Shown here piece after piece: positions 39,748-49,288 of a DNA stretch of 64,000 nt. This DNA is from Pythium myriotylum (lineage: Eukaryota; Oomycota; Peronosporomycetes; Pythiales; Pythiaceae). The notes beneath the pieces are model-generated. The model was not told where the DNA came from, ran no database searches, and saw only the letters and a list, made by a program, of their open reading frames with translations. Made by a program: the position numbers and the translations under genes. The stretch lies in assembly GCA_023091665.1 (NCBI GenBank), contig JALJCQ010000015.1:3348001-3412000 (forward strand), given 5' to 3'. Position 1 is the stretch's first letter, and each line of letters starts with the position of its first letter.

Positions 39748-40687
39748 TGGCTTATCAGGGCTGCTCGAAATATCAATACTATTTTATTGGGTCTTTGAAA
39801 AATGACCAATAAATTATTTCAATAATGTTCCCATACAAAAAGTGCAAAAGGCATTATTGGTGCGATTTTCGTCTTAAATCGTGCGCTGCTTCTTCTTTAC
39901 GGCCTCTTTACGAAGCACAGAGGCCTTACGTAGGGCCTCGCTCACTGTGTACACGCACATCTTTTCATTGTACTCCAACATAAGAAATTTTTCAAGAGTT
40001 GATGGGTACATGCCCTAGCGTCTTTCTGTCAGTACCATCCTCGCATGAGAAAACAAATGTTCCACCTCGTTTGACGTTCCCGGAATCCATTCAAGGTTGA
40101 TGTACTTTGAGGGCTTCTTTTCAAGCTCTTTCTCGCACTTGTCGGCAAATGACAGCTCTCCTTTGTCCATGGTGGCTTCGTCAACCCGTTTGAGCCTTGA
40201 TAAACTCCTGATCTCAGCAGGTGTAAGTGCGTCTTCTTCTCCTCGGAGAACTTTCACCATACCAGTTTCAAAATCTGGCGACACTAACACACTCTCTCCG
40301 TGGCCTTCTATAGGTCGAGCAATCAAGTGCATCTTCGCGACGGAAACTCTCTCATCACTCCATCAAAAAGGGCTCCGTTTCCATTTCCCTTGGGAACAAA
40401 ACCGCAGAGACGGCACTCGCGCTTGCCGTCTGGGCAGAGAATCGACAGAACGCGGGTTAACTCTGCAGGTGTAGGCACCGCTCGCACTTTGCTTGCTGGG
40501 AGAGCTTCTTGATCCATGTTTTCGTATTTGAAACTGTGAGACTGAGTCTCCTCGTGCGACGCCAGCGACAAAACGGGTGGCCGAGATTATTTGGAGTATT
40601 TCTCGGGGCTTCAAATAAATTATTTGAGATGGAATTATTGATAATATTTGAGTGTGCAATTATTTCTGAGCAGCCCTGTGGCTTATC
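39748..40687. mobile_element. hAT element, internally deleted, with 8-bp target duplication
   Basis: The element proper is 39756-40679 (924 bp). Its ends are CAGGGCTGCTCGAAAT at the left and, read inward from the right, CAGGGCTGCTCAGAAAT. It is flanked on both sides by TGGCTTAT (39748-39755 and 40680-40687), an exact 8-bp duplication as expected for hAT. Inside are a short N-terminal zinc-binding-type remnant (40323-40571, CRLCGF) and a hAT C-terminal dimerisation remnant, both on the minus strand. The catalytic core between them is missing. Confidence 0.88.
39874..40332 (-). pseudogene. hAT transposase C-terminal remnant with internal stop
   Basis: The reading contains INLEWIPGTSNEVEHLFSHA, R, then a TAG at 40015-40017. 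It continues in the same frame with GMYPSTLEKFLMLEYNEKM to a TAA at 39874-39876. The pattern of E-x-L-F-S-x-A-[GR] followed by P-x-x-x-E-x-x-x-[FL]-[LM] is the hAT family C-terminal dimerisation region. The stop replaces a likely CAG codon. It lies inside the hAT element. Confidence 0.8.
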
Positions 40688-40846
40688 GCTACCAAATAGG
40701 ACTCGACACGATTACGAGCCTCCAAAAGTGTGGGCATGTGAAACCAAATCGCCGAAAAGCCGTTCGTATCTAGATACCGCTCACCGGTGGAAGGTGCCAT
40801 GTACTTGATCATTCAAACAAGGGCTCCATTTCGTTCTCAAACTATT

Positions 40847-40893
40847 AGTGATCTCGTTGGCCTCGGCGAGTCGCCGAGACCAACGAGATCACT
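40847..40893. repeat. Hairpin, 23-bp arms
   Basis: The arms at 40847-40869 and 40871-40893 are inverted copies with one mismatch around a single central base. Confidence 0.9.
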
Positions 40894-41003
40894 GCTGACC
40901 ACATTTAGTTGGTGAGCTGTGCTTAGTTCGCAGGCTCGTGGACATACTGGGGGTGGCACCGCAATTAATAACGTGCGTACAATAGATTGTGTACTACTAT
41001 TCA

Positions 41004-41059
41004 CCCGTCCGACCGCCCAGAATGGTTGAATTCTTCACCATTCTGGGCGGTCGGACGGG
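41004..41059. repeat. Hairpin, 23-bp perfect arms
   Basis: The arms at 41004-41026 and 41037-41059 are exact reverse complements (CCCGTCCGACCGCCCAGAAT..) around a 10-bp loop. Confidence 0.92.
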
Positions 41060-41385
41060 GGCTATCTTCAGTGGAAGGCTTCCACTGCAAGCATGGCCCT
41101 AGCGCAGTGCGTGCACAAGTGCGCAAGTGGCGTCGCCTTCGCATGTACAACAAATGGCCTATTTTACAGCCAATGTTGCGATGTATTCCAAGCGAAGCCT
41201 TCACATATTACCCGTCCGACTCTCCCTACGTGTTTTCAAGAGATGAAGATGACCCATCGACACCGCCGGCACGTAGATGTGCGATGACTGTCTCCACAGA
41301 ATATGAATCGACTCACTGAACGAAAGCCTACCGTGGATAATGCTCTCATTCAATACTGACCGGTACAAACCAATTAGTTCCCAGC

Positions 41386-43104
41386 TCAACAAATTGGCTC
41401 ACCCTTCGGCTCCTTCTCTACATGTAAGTGGCTGTTCACGTACGCCTCGCGCGTGACGGCATCCCAATCAAACCGATATACGTACACCCAACATGCCACG
41501 TTCAGACTCCCCATACTGATGATCTCACCCAAGTGCAAGCCGATGAGACCCAACTTGAGGGGTATCGCCAACACCAAGCCCAGCGGAATGCTGATGACGA
41601 AGAGAAACAAGAAGTTGAGCTTGGCGATGACTGCTTGCTTGCCACACGCGCGAAGAACGCTCTGGATACCGAACATCCCCCCGAGCAGCACCACCAACGC
41701 TGCCTGCGCAGGGTACACAGCCGTCGCGAGGTCGGCCGTCGGTGCATCAGTCGTGTAGCCATCGGAGAAAGACCCGGCGAAAGCCGAACTCACAACCGCG
41801 GAGAGAACAGCAACGCTGATAGTGAAGCCGATGGCGACGTAGCTGCCAACAATTGCGTTTTGTTGTTTGCCCGCACCAATTGCAGTCCCCACACGAATCA
41901 TTCCACTTGTGCTAACTCCAATTAGAGGAACAATTGCAATCGAGAGCAACGAGTTTGCGGTGTTGTCAGCTGCGATCGCGCGCGCTGGATTGGGAAGATA
42001 ACCGCAGGTGACGGATACAAGGATAAGGCCGATGTTCTGCGACATAACCATAAGAACGCTTGAGATGCCGAGCGGCAACATAGTCGTCATGAGAGCATGC
42101 GCCTCCTTCCATTTCCACCCTGGCCATCCATCAACAAACGCTGGAGTCTTGAGCAGAATGGGAATCTCCATCGTTACCTTGAGAATCGGATAGAGAACAC
42201 CCGCGAGCGCGATGCCAATATATGACAAGCCTGTGTGGAAACCAAGCATGTACGCGAGGGGCAACGCGACGATGTTGGAAAGAATGGGTAAACAAGTGGA
42301 GCGACGCGGTGTTGGGATGGAAGGAGGCAGCGCGCCATTTCGTCAACGAAAATGAACGGAGCGGAGATTGCATGAAATGTTGTGAAGATACCGGCGAGAT
42401 CCGCAAGCTCGGCGTCTTGGCCGAGCATCTTGAAGACGCTGGCACCGTTCACACATACCAGCATTGCAACAGCCACACTATACCCTGCAGCGAGTACACC
42501 AGCCTGCGTGTACAGGCAGATCTGCTGCATTTGATTCGCGCCATAAGACTGCGTGCATACCGTTGCCATGGCCGAGTTAATTCCGCTCGCAAGCGTATAC
42601 ACGACCTGCCCTTGGAGAAACGTCGCTAAAGAACTTGCCGCGAGAATTTTCGCGGAATCGGAACCAGGAGCATTTCCAAGCAGCCAGCCATTTGCGATTG
42701 ATGGGAAGTCTGCCACCGCTTGGGAGCCCACCTACCAGAGTTGGGGGAAGGATGGAGACAGAAGTTAGAGCGGTTTGTTGACATCCTAAAAGCAAAACGC
42801 ATACCATCGGAATAGAGAGTCGAACGATACCCTTGATTTCATCCCAAACAGACTCAGACTCCCGCTGATAATTTACCACATGGTCGTAGTCGAGTGCGAA
42901 TGGATCCGGCTCGTTGGTCGCTGGCACGTTCGTGTCCACCGTTAGAAGCGGTGTCTTCTCAGTGGTTATCCCTCCCATCGAGATTTTCCGAAGGTGATCG
43001 GACAGTGAGATCTCCTCGTGGAATGGTTCTTGATCGGGCTCTTGGATGTGATGTACAATGCTGCCACCTGCAACCTTGTCAGCCATCTCGGCCTCGTGGG
43101 TCAT
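41386..43104 (-). CDS. MATE efflux transporter, two exons, apparent frameshift
   Basis: Exon 1 (42805-43104, 100 codons) is an acidic cytoplasmic N-terminus leading into IVRLSIPM. A 73-bp GT..AG intron (42732-42804) follows, and exon 2 runs from 42731. Family motifs include the first half NSAMATVCTQSYGANQMQ (after the second helix) and FIFVDEMARCLL. The second half reads MLPLGISSVLMVMSQNIG, VGTAIGAGK, SVLRACGKQ and GLHLGEIISMG. MATE proteins export organic cations or metabolites using H+ or Na+ gradients through 12 helices. Near 42287 the frame shifts by one base: after APLVYP the frame that continues to 41386 is only reached if one more C is present. This may be a sequencing error or an inactivating change. 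The ATG at 43104 lies 158 bp from a piggyBac end. Confidence 0.75.
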
Positions 43105-43523
43105 CACGGGCAAATGAGAAATGGTATTAAACCCAGTGCCTATGCAAGAAGCGCAGAAATGAATGGAGCGATGCTTTCGCGAAGTCCCCGGCTATGTTCC
43201 CGTAATCTTGGGTTGTGGGTTTCGCCAACCAAATAGCGTCAACCTCGCAACAAGTACCTTAACCCATCAAGCCCCATTATCCCGAAATTTCGGGATAAGC
43301 AATCTATCCCGAATTTTCGGGATAATCGGAAATTTCTCAGTGTGATCGTCTAGGGTACAAAGATCAAGTGTTTCCTTTGTTGTCATCACTTTGTCGTTAC
43401 GCATAAAAAGGACATTTGTTGATTCCACCAATCACCGGCTCGCCAGCGAGCAGACTACAAACCCCCGCCACCCTCTTTGAACTCCACTTCCTGCGCGCGC
43501 CAAACCCTTCTTAGGGGCTCTGG

Positions 43524-43604
43524 GAGCGCGCACTCCTGCGCGATTCGCGCCATTTATCAAAATGATAGATATAAATGGCGCGAATCGCGCAGGAGTGCGC
43601 GCTC
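43524..43604. repeat. Hairpin, 33-bp arms, inside piggyBac
   Basis: The arms at 43524-43556 and 43572-43604 are reverse complements (GAGCGCGCACTCCTGCGCGA..) with a 15-bp AT-rich loop. The extreme GC of the arms contrasts with the flanks. It may be a nested foldback insertion. Confidence 0.88.
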
Positions 43605-44049
43605 GTGCGCGCTTGCCCAACTCACTTAGCGCCTTCTTGACACGACACGAGAAGATTGGCTCAGTACGAGAGCTACATGGCCAAGGTATGTCTGTCGTTT
43701 CACACAGTCTCCAGTTTCTTACTTGCGAATCGTGCTCCTAACTGTATCTGGCTCCTCCGCAGTCTAGGCGTCATCTTCACGTGACCTCAGTCTACAGCAG
43801 TCTAGGTGTTTTCATCGCTTGAGTTTTCTTCTCTCTTTGACTCTTCTGGCGCCGAGGCGGACTCCAACTGCGCTTTCGTCCGGCGAAACCGGATCTGGAC
43901 GGGAGCAGTAGCAGGTATAGCCAATCCGTTTGCCCATGCCTCGTGCCATATCTGGAAACACGATCTCATATCACCCGAATCGATGTGCCTCGCATCAGGG
44001 CACAGATACACCACCCGCGATCCATGCCCTACAAGTGTCACAGTGCCTA

Positions 44050-46749
44050 TCACACATTTCGGGATATGTTCTGGTTAGCCTCCAATATCCCTTTGACGTC
44101 CGAACTTAACCCGAAATTACGGGATACGTACCACTTGCTCTCCTTCACGCGGAATCTCTGGCCATCTTGCCGTGGTGTCAACACAGAACACACTTTGCAG
44201 GTCCGTCCAATTATGTAACCCTTGGCGTTCTTGTCAGCTGACTTGACTAGCCGATGTGAAGGCTGGGACGGGTCTCGTGGAATTCTCGCATCGACAGGCG
44301 CCGCCGACACTCTTATACCAGACGAGCTGGGCATTGGAGGCTCATTGTCGTTGAAGTCCGCTGGAGATACATTGATGAGCTCCTCGTGGAGCAACTCAAG
44401 GAAATCTGCGTGCGACATTGGAACCTCGCCGATTCGTTCAGCATGGACGCGATGAATCACAAATGCGTTCACAATTGCCATGTCGAGCAATCCGTAAAAC
44501 AGAGTCTTGTAGTAATTTTTGCGTCGGTGCGTCATCTGGATAGAGTAGCGTTGTAGACGGAGTTGATCATGACTGTCGACACCTGCCATGTATCGGTTGT
44601 AGTCCGATACGAGCTGGGGGCAAGGAACGGTCTCGCGAACACCAGTTTGATTCTTCCGCAGAACAGATGTTTGGGCCGCTGATCATCCACAGCTCAAAAA
44701 GCTTACCGGGCGCTTGTCCACCCACACGGTGGCCACGACGTTCTTGTGTTTCTTGTTGACAAGTATTTTATGTTGACCTCGCACCATCTCGCTCACGTTG
44801 GCACCACGGAGATCTTTTGGATACCCTTGGCGAAGAGGATTGATAGTTCCGACAGAGTAAAACCCCATGCGCTCGAGTTGAATCGCGAGCGAGACACTGG
44901 TGTACTCGCGATCCATGACAACTATCCGCTTCTTGGTCTTATCTGGTGCGGGCCATAATGCATTCAGGTTGCGGACAACAGCAATCGGTCCGCCCTTCGT
45001 CTCGGATGAGGTGGCGCCTTTGCGTGGGCCGCAGTACATCTCGATCCTACGTTATCCCGAACATCCGGTTTATGTACGGGTTAGTCATGACAACCAAAAC
45101 TTTATCCCGAAGCTATCCCGAAATGTGGGGGTACGGACCTTGAGCAGTAGTGTGTTACTGCACAGCAAATTGCAAACAGCTTCGTGCCGTACTTGTGTGG
45201 CTTATTCTTGATGTAGATACGGGCTGTGTTCATTGAGCTACGCGATGGGATCACCATCTCGTCGAAGCTGACCCATCGACCAATCTCCATGCCGGCAGCG
45301 AAAGTTTTCTGGAGGCAATCAATGACGGGCCGGATCTTCCATATGCGATCCACCTTGGCCAACGGGTCCTTGTTGTCCGTGAAATGCAAATTTCGATTGA
45401 TTTCTTCAAATCGTCGCTTGCTCATCACCTGACTCCACGTCCCAACATGAACCACCCCGCGCCGATGCTTGACAAAATGGTCGGCGATCTTACGTCGCTG
45501 AGGCGAAATGACACGAGCAATAAGTAGGCCGACAAAATGCAAAATCTCGTGAGCACCAATAGCTTGAAACTGAGCAAGCTCCTGAAGGATACCTTGCTCG
45601 CGCGCTTGCCGGGATGCTGGTGTGAGTATGACACCATCGCGTGCCAAACGAGACAGCTGGCGTTCCAGACGCCTAGTCGCTACAGAAAAACGGCTCTGCA
45701 CTTCGTAAAGGTCCGCCTGTTGAGCGACATCGAGCCAAAACGCGCGAGGTAGAAAGAAAAAAAAGATCGAGCAAATTGCCTGACGCGGCGGCTGCCGATG
45801 CTGCTCGCGATGGGCTTGCAACGTCGTTGTGCAAATCTGGTTGCATTTGGTGCACACCCGTTTGGCGTTTCCACCCCGAAGTTGCCATCGCGGCCATTTC
45901 TTTTTTGCTGAACTCGCCCGTGGCAGTAAGGAGATCGTCAACACCGAGTTGATCTTCACTCTGGTTGGATACATTCGAGTTCTCAGGCCGTCTGTCAACG
46001 AGAACAAACCCATCGGCATCATCATCATCGTCACTACCACCGTCCGAGCTGAGAAACTCGTGGACTTCATCCACACCATGATTGAGCTCGTCGTGTGGTG
46101 AGACACGGCCATGCGATTGCTGCGGTGATGGGGACCGCTCGCGACGCTTGCGCTTGCCTGGATTCTGACGTCGCTGAGCGGTCGACGGGGCTGCGGTCGG
46201 TACAGGGGTGGAGGATGGGGTGGTGGTCAATGGGACAGTGGAAGCAGGTGTCGACCCGACGATAGAGGGGTCTGGCGACTGGCGGGGGGTAGAAGGAGCC
46301 GTCATTGCTCGCGGGCTCGTCGCGGGTGCGCTGTTGACTGTGGCTGGCGCTGGCTCGACCGGGGCTTCGCTTCGTTGGTGGGTGGCAGCCGTGGATGGTG
46401 CGCTTGGCGGCGGCGCGGCGGCGCTGGAGACTTCGCTTGGCGGCGCGGCGGTGCTGGGGACTTCGCTTTGTGGCGGCGCACTGGGGACTGGGTCTGGCGC
46501 TGTTGTGGTGGAGGCGGCAAATGGGCTGGGAACGCGGTCAGCTTTCTCTGTAGAGAGAAGCTTGCGTCCATACGCAACGAGAGCGGCCTTGTTGCGGAAC
46601 CAGCTCACGCCTTCCTTCCTCTCCTTGGCTGGAACCGCTGAGTCGAAGTATTCGTACTCACGGTGGAGGCTGCGCGCGCTCGGGAACTTCGCCTTCCACC
46701 CACGCTTGATCATCTCCTCGAAGATTTCCTCGGACGTTATCATGTTCAT
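44050..46749 (-). pseudogene. piggyBac transposase, decayed
   Basis: From the ATG at 46749 the N-terminal part has a Pro/Ser/Thr-rich low-complexity region. The frame must change near the A- and T-runs at 45765-45905. It then enters the DDE_Tnp_1_7-type core, with MSKRRFEEINRNLHF, then FDEMVIPSRSS (first Asp). A 92-bp GT..AG intron (45047-45138) follows, joining CS-R-IEMYCGPRKGA. Next come VVMDREYTS (second Asp) and WVDKRPV (third Asp). A TGA stop at 44683-44685 interrupts the frame, which continues through VSDYNRYMAGVDSHDQLR to a C-terminal CKVC zinc-type motif and ends at 44050. All three catalytic Asp are present, but the frame is broken at least twice. Confidence 0.85.
45047..45138 (-). 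other. Transposase intron carrying three TTCGGGATA copies
   Basis: This is a 92-bp intron with donor GTCCGT and acceptor ACGTAG. Removing it restores the conserved Y-C-S-R-I-E-M-Y junction of piggyBac transposases. The 9-mer seen in the subterminal palindromes occurs here three times (45053, 45103, 45114). Confidence 0.65.
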
Positions 46750-47040
46750 CAATTTCCTTCTGTTGTTCAACCAGGTGTGACCCCGAATAACACCCCTCTC
46801 ATCTGGGACGCGACTCACTTTTGGCCTCAACCAAACCTAACCCGAAGAGACGGGATCGTTATCCCATTGGGTGCGAAAAGTTTGTAGATAACCTCACGGA
46901 CAATTATTAACCTGACCCTAGTATATAGTCAAATCAAGCTTATTTATATCCCGAATATTCGGGATATGGCCGGGGCTTGATGGGTTAATGAATTAGATAT
47001 GGATGGCCTTGTATCGACAAACACCGGAAAACTTACTGAG

Positions 47041-47325
47041 ATCGTTGATGGGGAACGTTGAGTTGCTTGCCGAGCAAGTCCAGACCCCCCAGGTTCTAGT
47101 CTCGGCTAAGATCGACGACCTGAGTGTTCGACGAGGCAACGAAGTTGGGCGAGTGTTTCAGTAGAGGGACAGACATGTCGGAGCACTTAGCCGAGTGGGT
47201 GGACTTTCGAGGCGTCAAGCATGGCGTGGGGCAACCGAGGTGACCTGAGTGGCCCGGTGGTCGAGAAGGCGACATCACCGGCGTGGGAGCTCGTGATTGG
47301 TTTTCTAAATATGGCCACCAAATGA
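47041..47325 (+). pseudogene. Dienelactone hydrolase 3'-end relic
   Basis: Plus-strand translation gives LLAEQVQTPQVLVSAKIDD, then RRGNEVGRVFQ, a stop, ALSRV, and, after a frameshift, WGNRGDLSGPVVEKA and AWELVIGFLNMATK before TGA at 47325. This matches the C-terminal third of the copy at 22764-23534 (LLAEQVRTPQLLLSAENDD etc.), including the VDFRGVKHG block. It lies tail-to-tail with the secreted protein copy at 47391, repeating the arrangement at 22.4 kb. Confidence 0.85.
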
Positions 47326-47390
47326 AACTCGGATGTACAGGAACCGTAGCTGCCTATCGCCGAGGGATCTCCGTGTGGATCGTAGAAGAA

Positions 47391-49178
47391 TCACAAGTGA
47401 TTGCTGTTGGTCTGTGGCAGCAGAAGCACAACCGCAATGCTCAAAAAAATGATTGAGAAGAAATCGCAAAAATGTACTTGTGGAACTAATGCAATGAATG
47501 CCTTCCACATCCAAAGAGACCTGTAGTCATATCTTTCCACTCGGGTAAACGAGCGCGTGTCGTTGATCAAGTTGCGAAGAGCGTGGTCCGAGAAGCTCGT
47601 CGGGTTGACCTGGAGGTTGAGTTCGAGACCACCACTGTTGTTCGGGACCCACGCGAGCACCGAACCACCGCCCGTGCCGGCAATACCCAAGAAACCTGGG
47701 CGCCAGCGGTCCAAGTACAGCGTCTTGCCCTGGAACTGCGCCAGAGGCTTGGTCCACGTCACCTGCTGGCCCTTTTTCACCGAGATCTCGTACACCTTCT
47801 GACCGCCAGAGAGAACGTTCACCGTGATGTCCTCCGTGTCCACGCTCTTGAAGTTGAGACGAAGTTGGCCATCACCACCCTTGGTCCATGTGCCCGTGCT
47901 GTTGCGGAAGGCCTTCTCGATCGTGTTGAGACCGAGCGCCTGATCCGCCGGACCGCTGTCGATGTCGCCCACGTACACGGTCGGACCGCAGATGGGCTGC
48001 ACGAACTCGGAGGCCATCGCGGCGATGCCCGTGGGGTCGAAGAGCGCGATGGCATCGAGACCCATGTTGGTGATCGTGATGGCGTAGTCGGCCGTCGACA
48101 CGGGGTTGCCGTTCTGGCTCGACGCCTCCACGACGCGGTCGATGATCGTGTGGACGGTCTTGAGGATGTCATCACGGCTGGAGAATCCCGTCGAGTTGAC
48201 ACACTTGTCGACGGTCGTCGGAAGCTCCTTGAGCACGAGGTCTGAGTTAAGCACCGCGAACTTTATGATGTCCATAGGGCTCGAAGGTGCCAACGTCTTA
48301 AGAGACTGCACGGCCGCAACAATCTTGTTCATGGCCGAGTGGATGTCCTTACCACACGTAACGTTAGAGTTGGCGAGCATCTTGAGGTGGGCAGCATCGC
48401 TGTCCGAGAGCGACGACACTGGCTTGTACACAACCGGCACGTCCTCCTTTGTCGCGTTGAGGAAGGTGCTGAAGTCGAGCAGATTGGCACCACTTAGTTT
48501 CTTGTTGACGATCATGTTGACGAAGGCCTGGGCAACGTCCACGATCTCCTTGCTCTTATTCGCGACATCGGGGACTGGCTTGCCAAGGCAAGTCGCCACA
48601 GCGACCGGTAGATCGTACACGACGAAGTCGGTTTTGTTTAGTAGGAACAAGAGCTTGTCTTTGGTCGTGTCGGTCTTGCCGCTCTCCACCTCATTGCTGT
48701 AGCTCACGACCTTGTTCACCACACCGAAGAGCTGCTGGCCGCAGTGCACGCCGGTCTGCACATTCTTCGCGGCCTTAGTGAACTCACCAAAGACGCCTGC
48801 CGTGGCTGTGTTGAGAACCGCATTGACGACCGACGAGGCCTTGGTCAGGATCTCCTTGGTGCAGTCCTTGTTCTGCTGGATGCACTCCATACCGCACTCG
48901 ACCGGGTACTCGATCGGGCATTGCGTCCAGCACGTGAGCATGTTGTCGAAGTTGTATCCGGTCGCGCACTTCTTGTTGGTCGTGATGTAGCTCTTACGGT
49001 AGCAGGCGTTGTCGATGGGCTTTCCGACGCGAGGTCCGACCCAGTTAGGGAGCACTGGAGCGGGGGCCGGAGTCGTCGAAGTGTCCGAATATCCAGTTTG
49101 CACCGCGGCATTTTGGGCCAACGATGGGCTGGACAGTAATGCTGCGATGACCGCGCCAATGAAGTGTGGTTTCGGCAT
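47391..49178 (-). CDS. Secreted cysteine-rich protein, copy 2, with stop-loss extension
   Basis: The 595-residue product matches copy 1 (20801-22411) along its whole 536 residues without gaps. It has the same signal peptide type, the same Cys-dense CYRKSYITTNKKC..CGMEC block and the same beta-rich C-terminus. At 47568-47570 the ancestral TAG is TTG (Leu), so the frame continues for 59 residues. The extension contains the hydrophobic segment FFSIIFLSIAVVLLLP, a plausible membrane anchor absent from copy 1. Two tandem core-promoter copies precede the ATG at 49178. The function of the family is unknown to me. Confidence 0.75.
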   Translation of the reverse strand: MPKPHFIGAVIAALLSSPSLAQNAAVQTGYSDTSTTPAPAPVLPNWVGPRVGKPIDNACYRKSYITTNKKCATGYNFDNMLTCWTQCPIEYPVECGMECIQQNKDCTKEILTKASSVVNAVLNTATAGVFGEFTKAAKNVQTGVHCGQQLFGVVNKVVSYSNEVESGKTDTTKDKLLFLLNKTDFVVYDLPVAVATCLGKPVPDVANKSKEIVDVAQAFVNMIVNKKLSGANLLDFSTFLNATKEDVPVVYKPVSSLSDSDAAHLKMLANSNVTCGKDIHSAMNKIVAAVQSLKTLAPSSPMDIIKFAVLNSDLVLKELPTTVDKCVNSTGFSSRDDILKTVHTIIDRVVEASSQNGNPVSTADYAITITNMGLDAIALFDPTGIAAMASEFVQPICGPTVYVGDIDSGPADQALGLNTIEKAFRNSTGTWTKGGDGQLRLNFKSVDTEDITVNVLSGGQKVYEISVKKGQQVTWTKPLAQFQGKTLYLDRWRPGFLGIAGTGGGSVLAWVPNNSGGLELNLQVNPTSFSDHALRNLINDTRSFTRVERYDYRSLWMWKAFIALVPQVHFCDFFSIIFLSIAVVLLLPQTNSNHL

Positions 49179-49206
49179 CTTGGAGAGAAGCCGTGGACTT
49201 GTTCGT

Positions 49207-49288
49207 CAAGGAAATTGGGGAATGAGACTTTGGAGGATCTTGTTCGCCAAGGAAATTGGAGAATGAAACTTTGGAGGATCTTGTCTGC
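49207..49288 (-). promoter_or_regulatory. Tandemly duplicated core promoter (41-bp unit)
   Basis: Two adjacent 41-bp units each begin caaggaaattgg. On the minus strand they contain CTCATTCCCCAATTT (49212-49226) and TTCATTCTCCAATTT (49253-49267), both versions of the Initiator/FPR string. Copy 1 of the gene has a single unit. Confidence 0.65.

Larger units (their letters stand above)
40688..41385. other. Intergenic with two near-perfect hairpins
   Basis: Holds hairpins at 40847-40893 and 41004-41059. No gene seen. Confidence 0.5.
43259..46988. mobile_element. piggyBac element with both ends and TTAA target sites
   Basis: TTAA (43259-43262) is followed by CCCATCAAGCCCC. The other end is GGGGCTTGATGGG followed by TTAA (46985-46988). 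The 13-bp terminal inverted repeats are exact and the TTAA target duplication is diagnostic of piggyBac. The element is 3,722 bp without the duplicated site. The subterminal regions carry palindromes built from TTCGGGATA (43279-43324 and 46947-46966). A large hairpin (43524-43604) sits in its left non-coding part. Encodes a decayed transposase on the minus strand. Confidence 0.93.
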
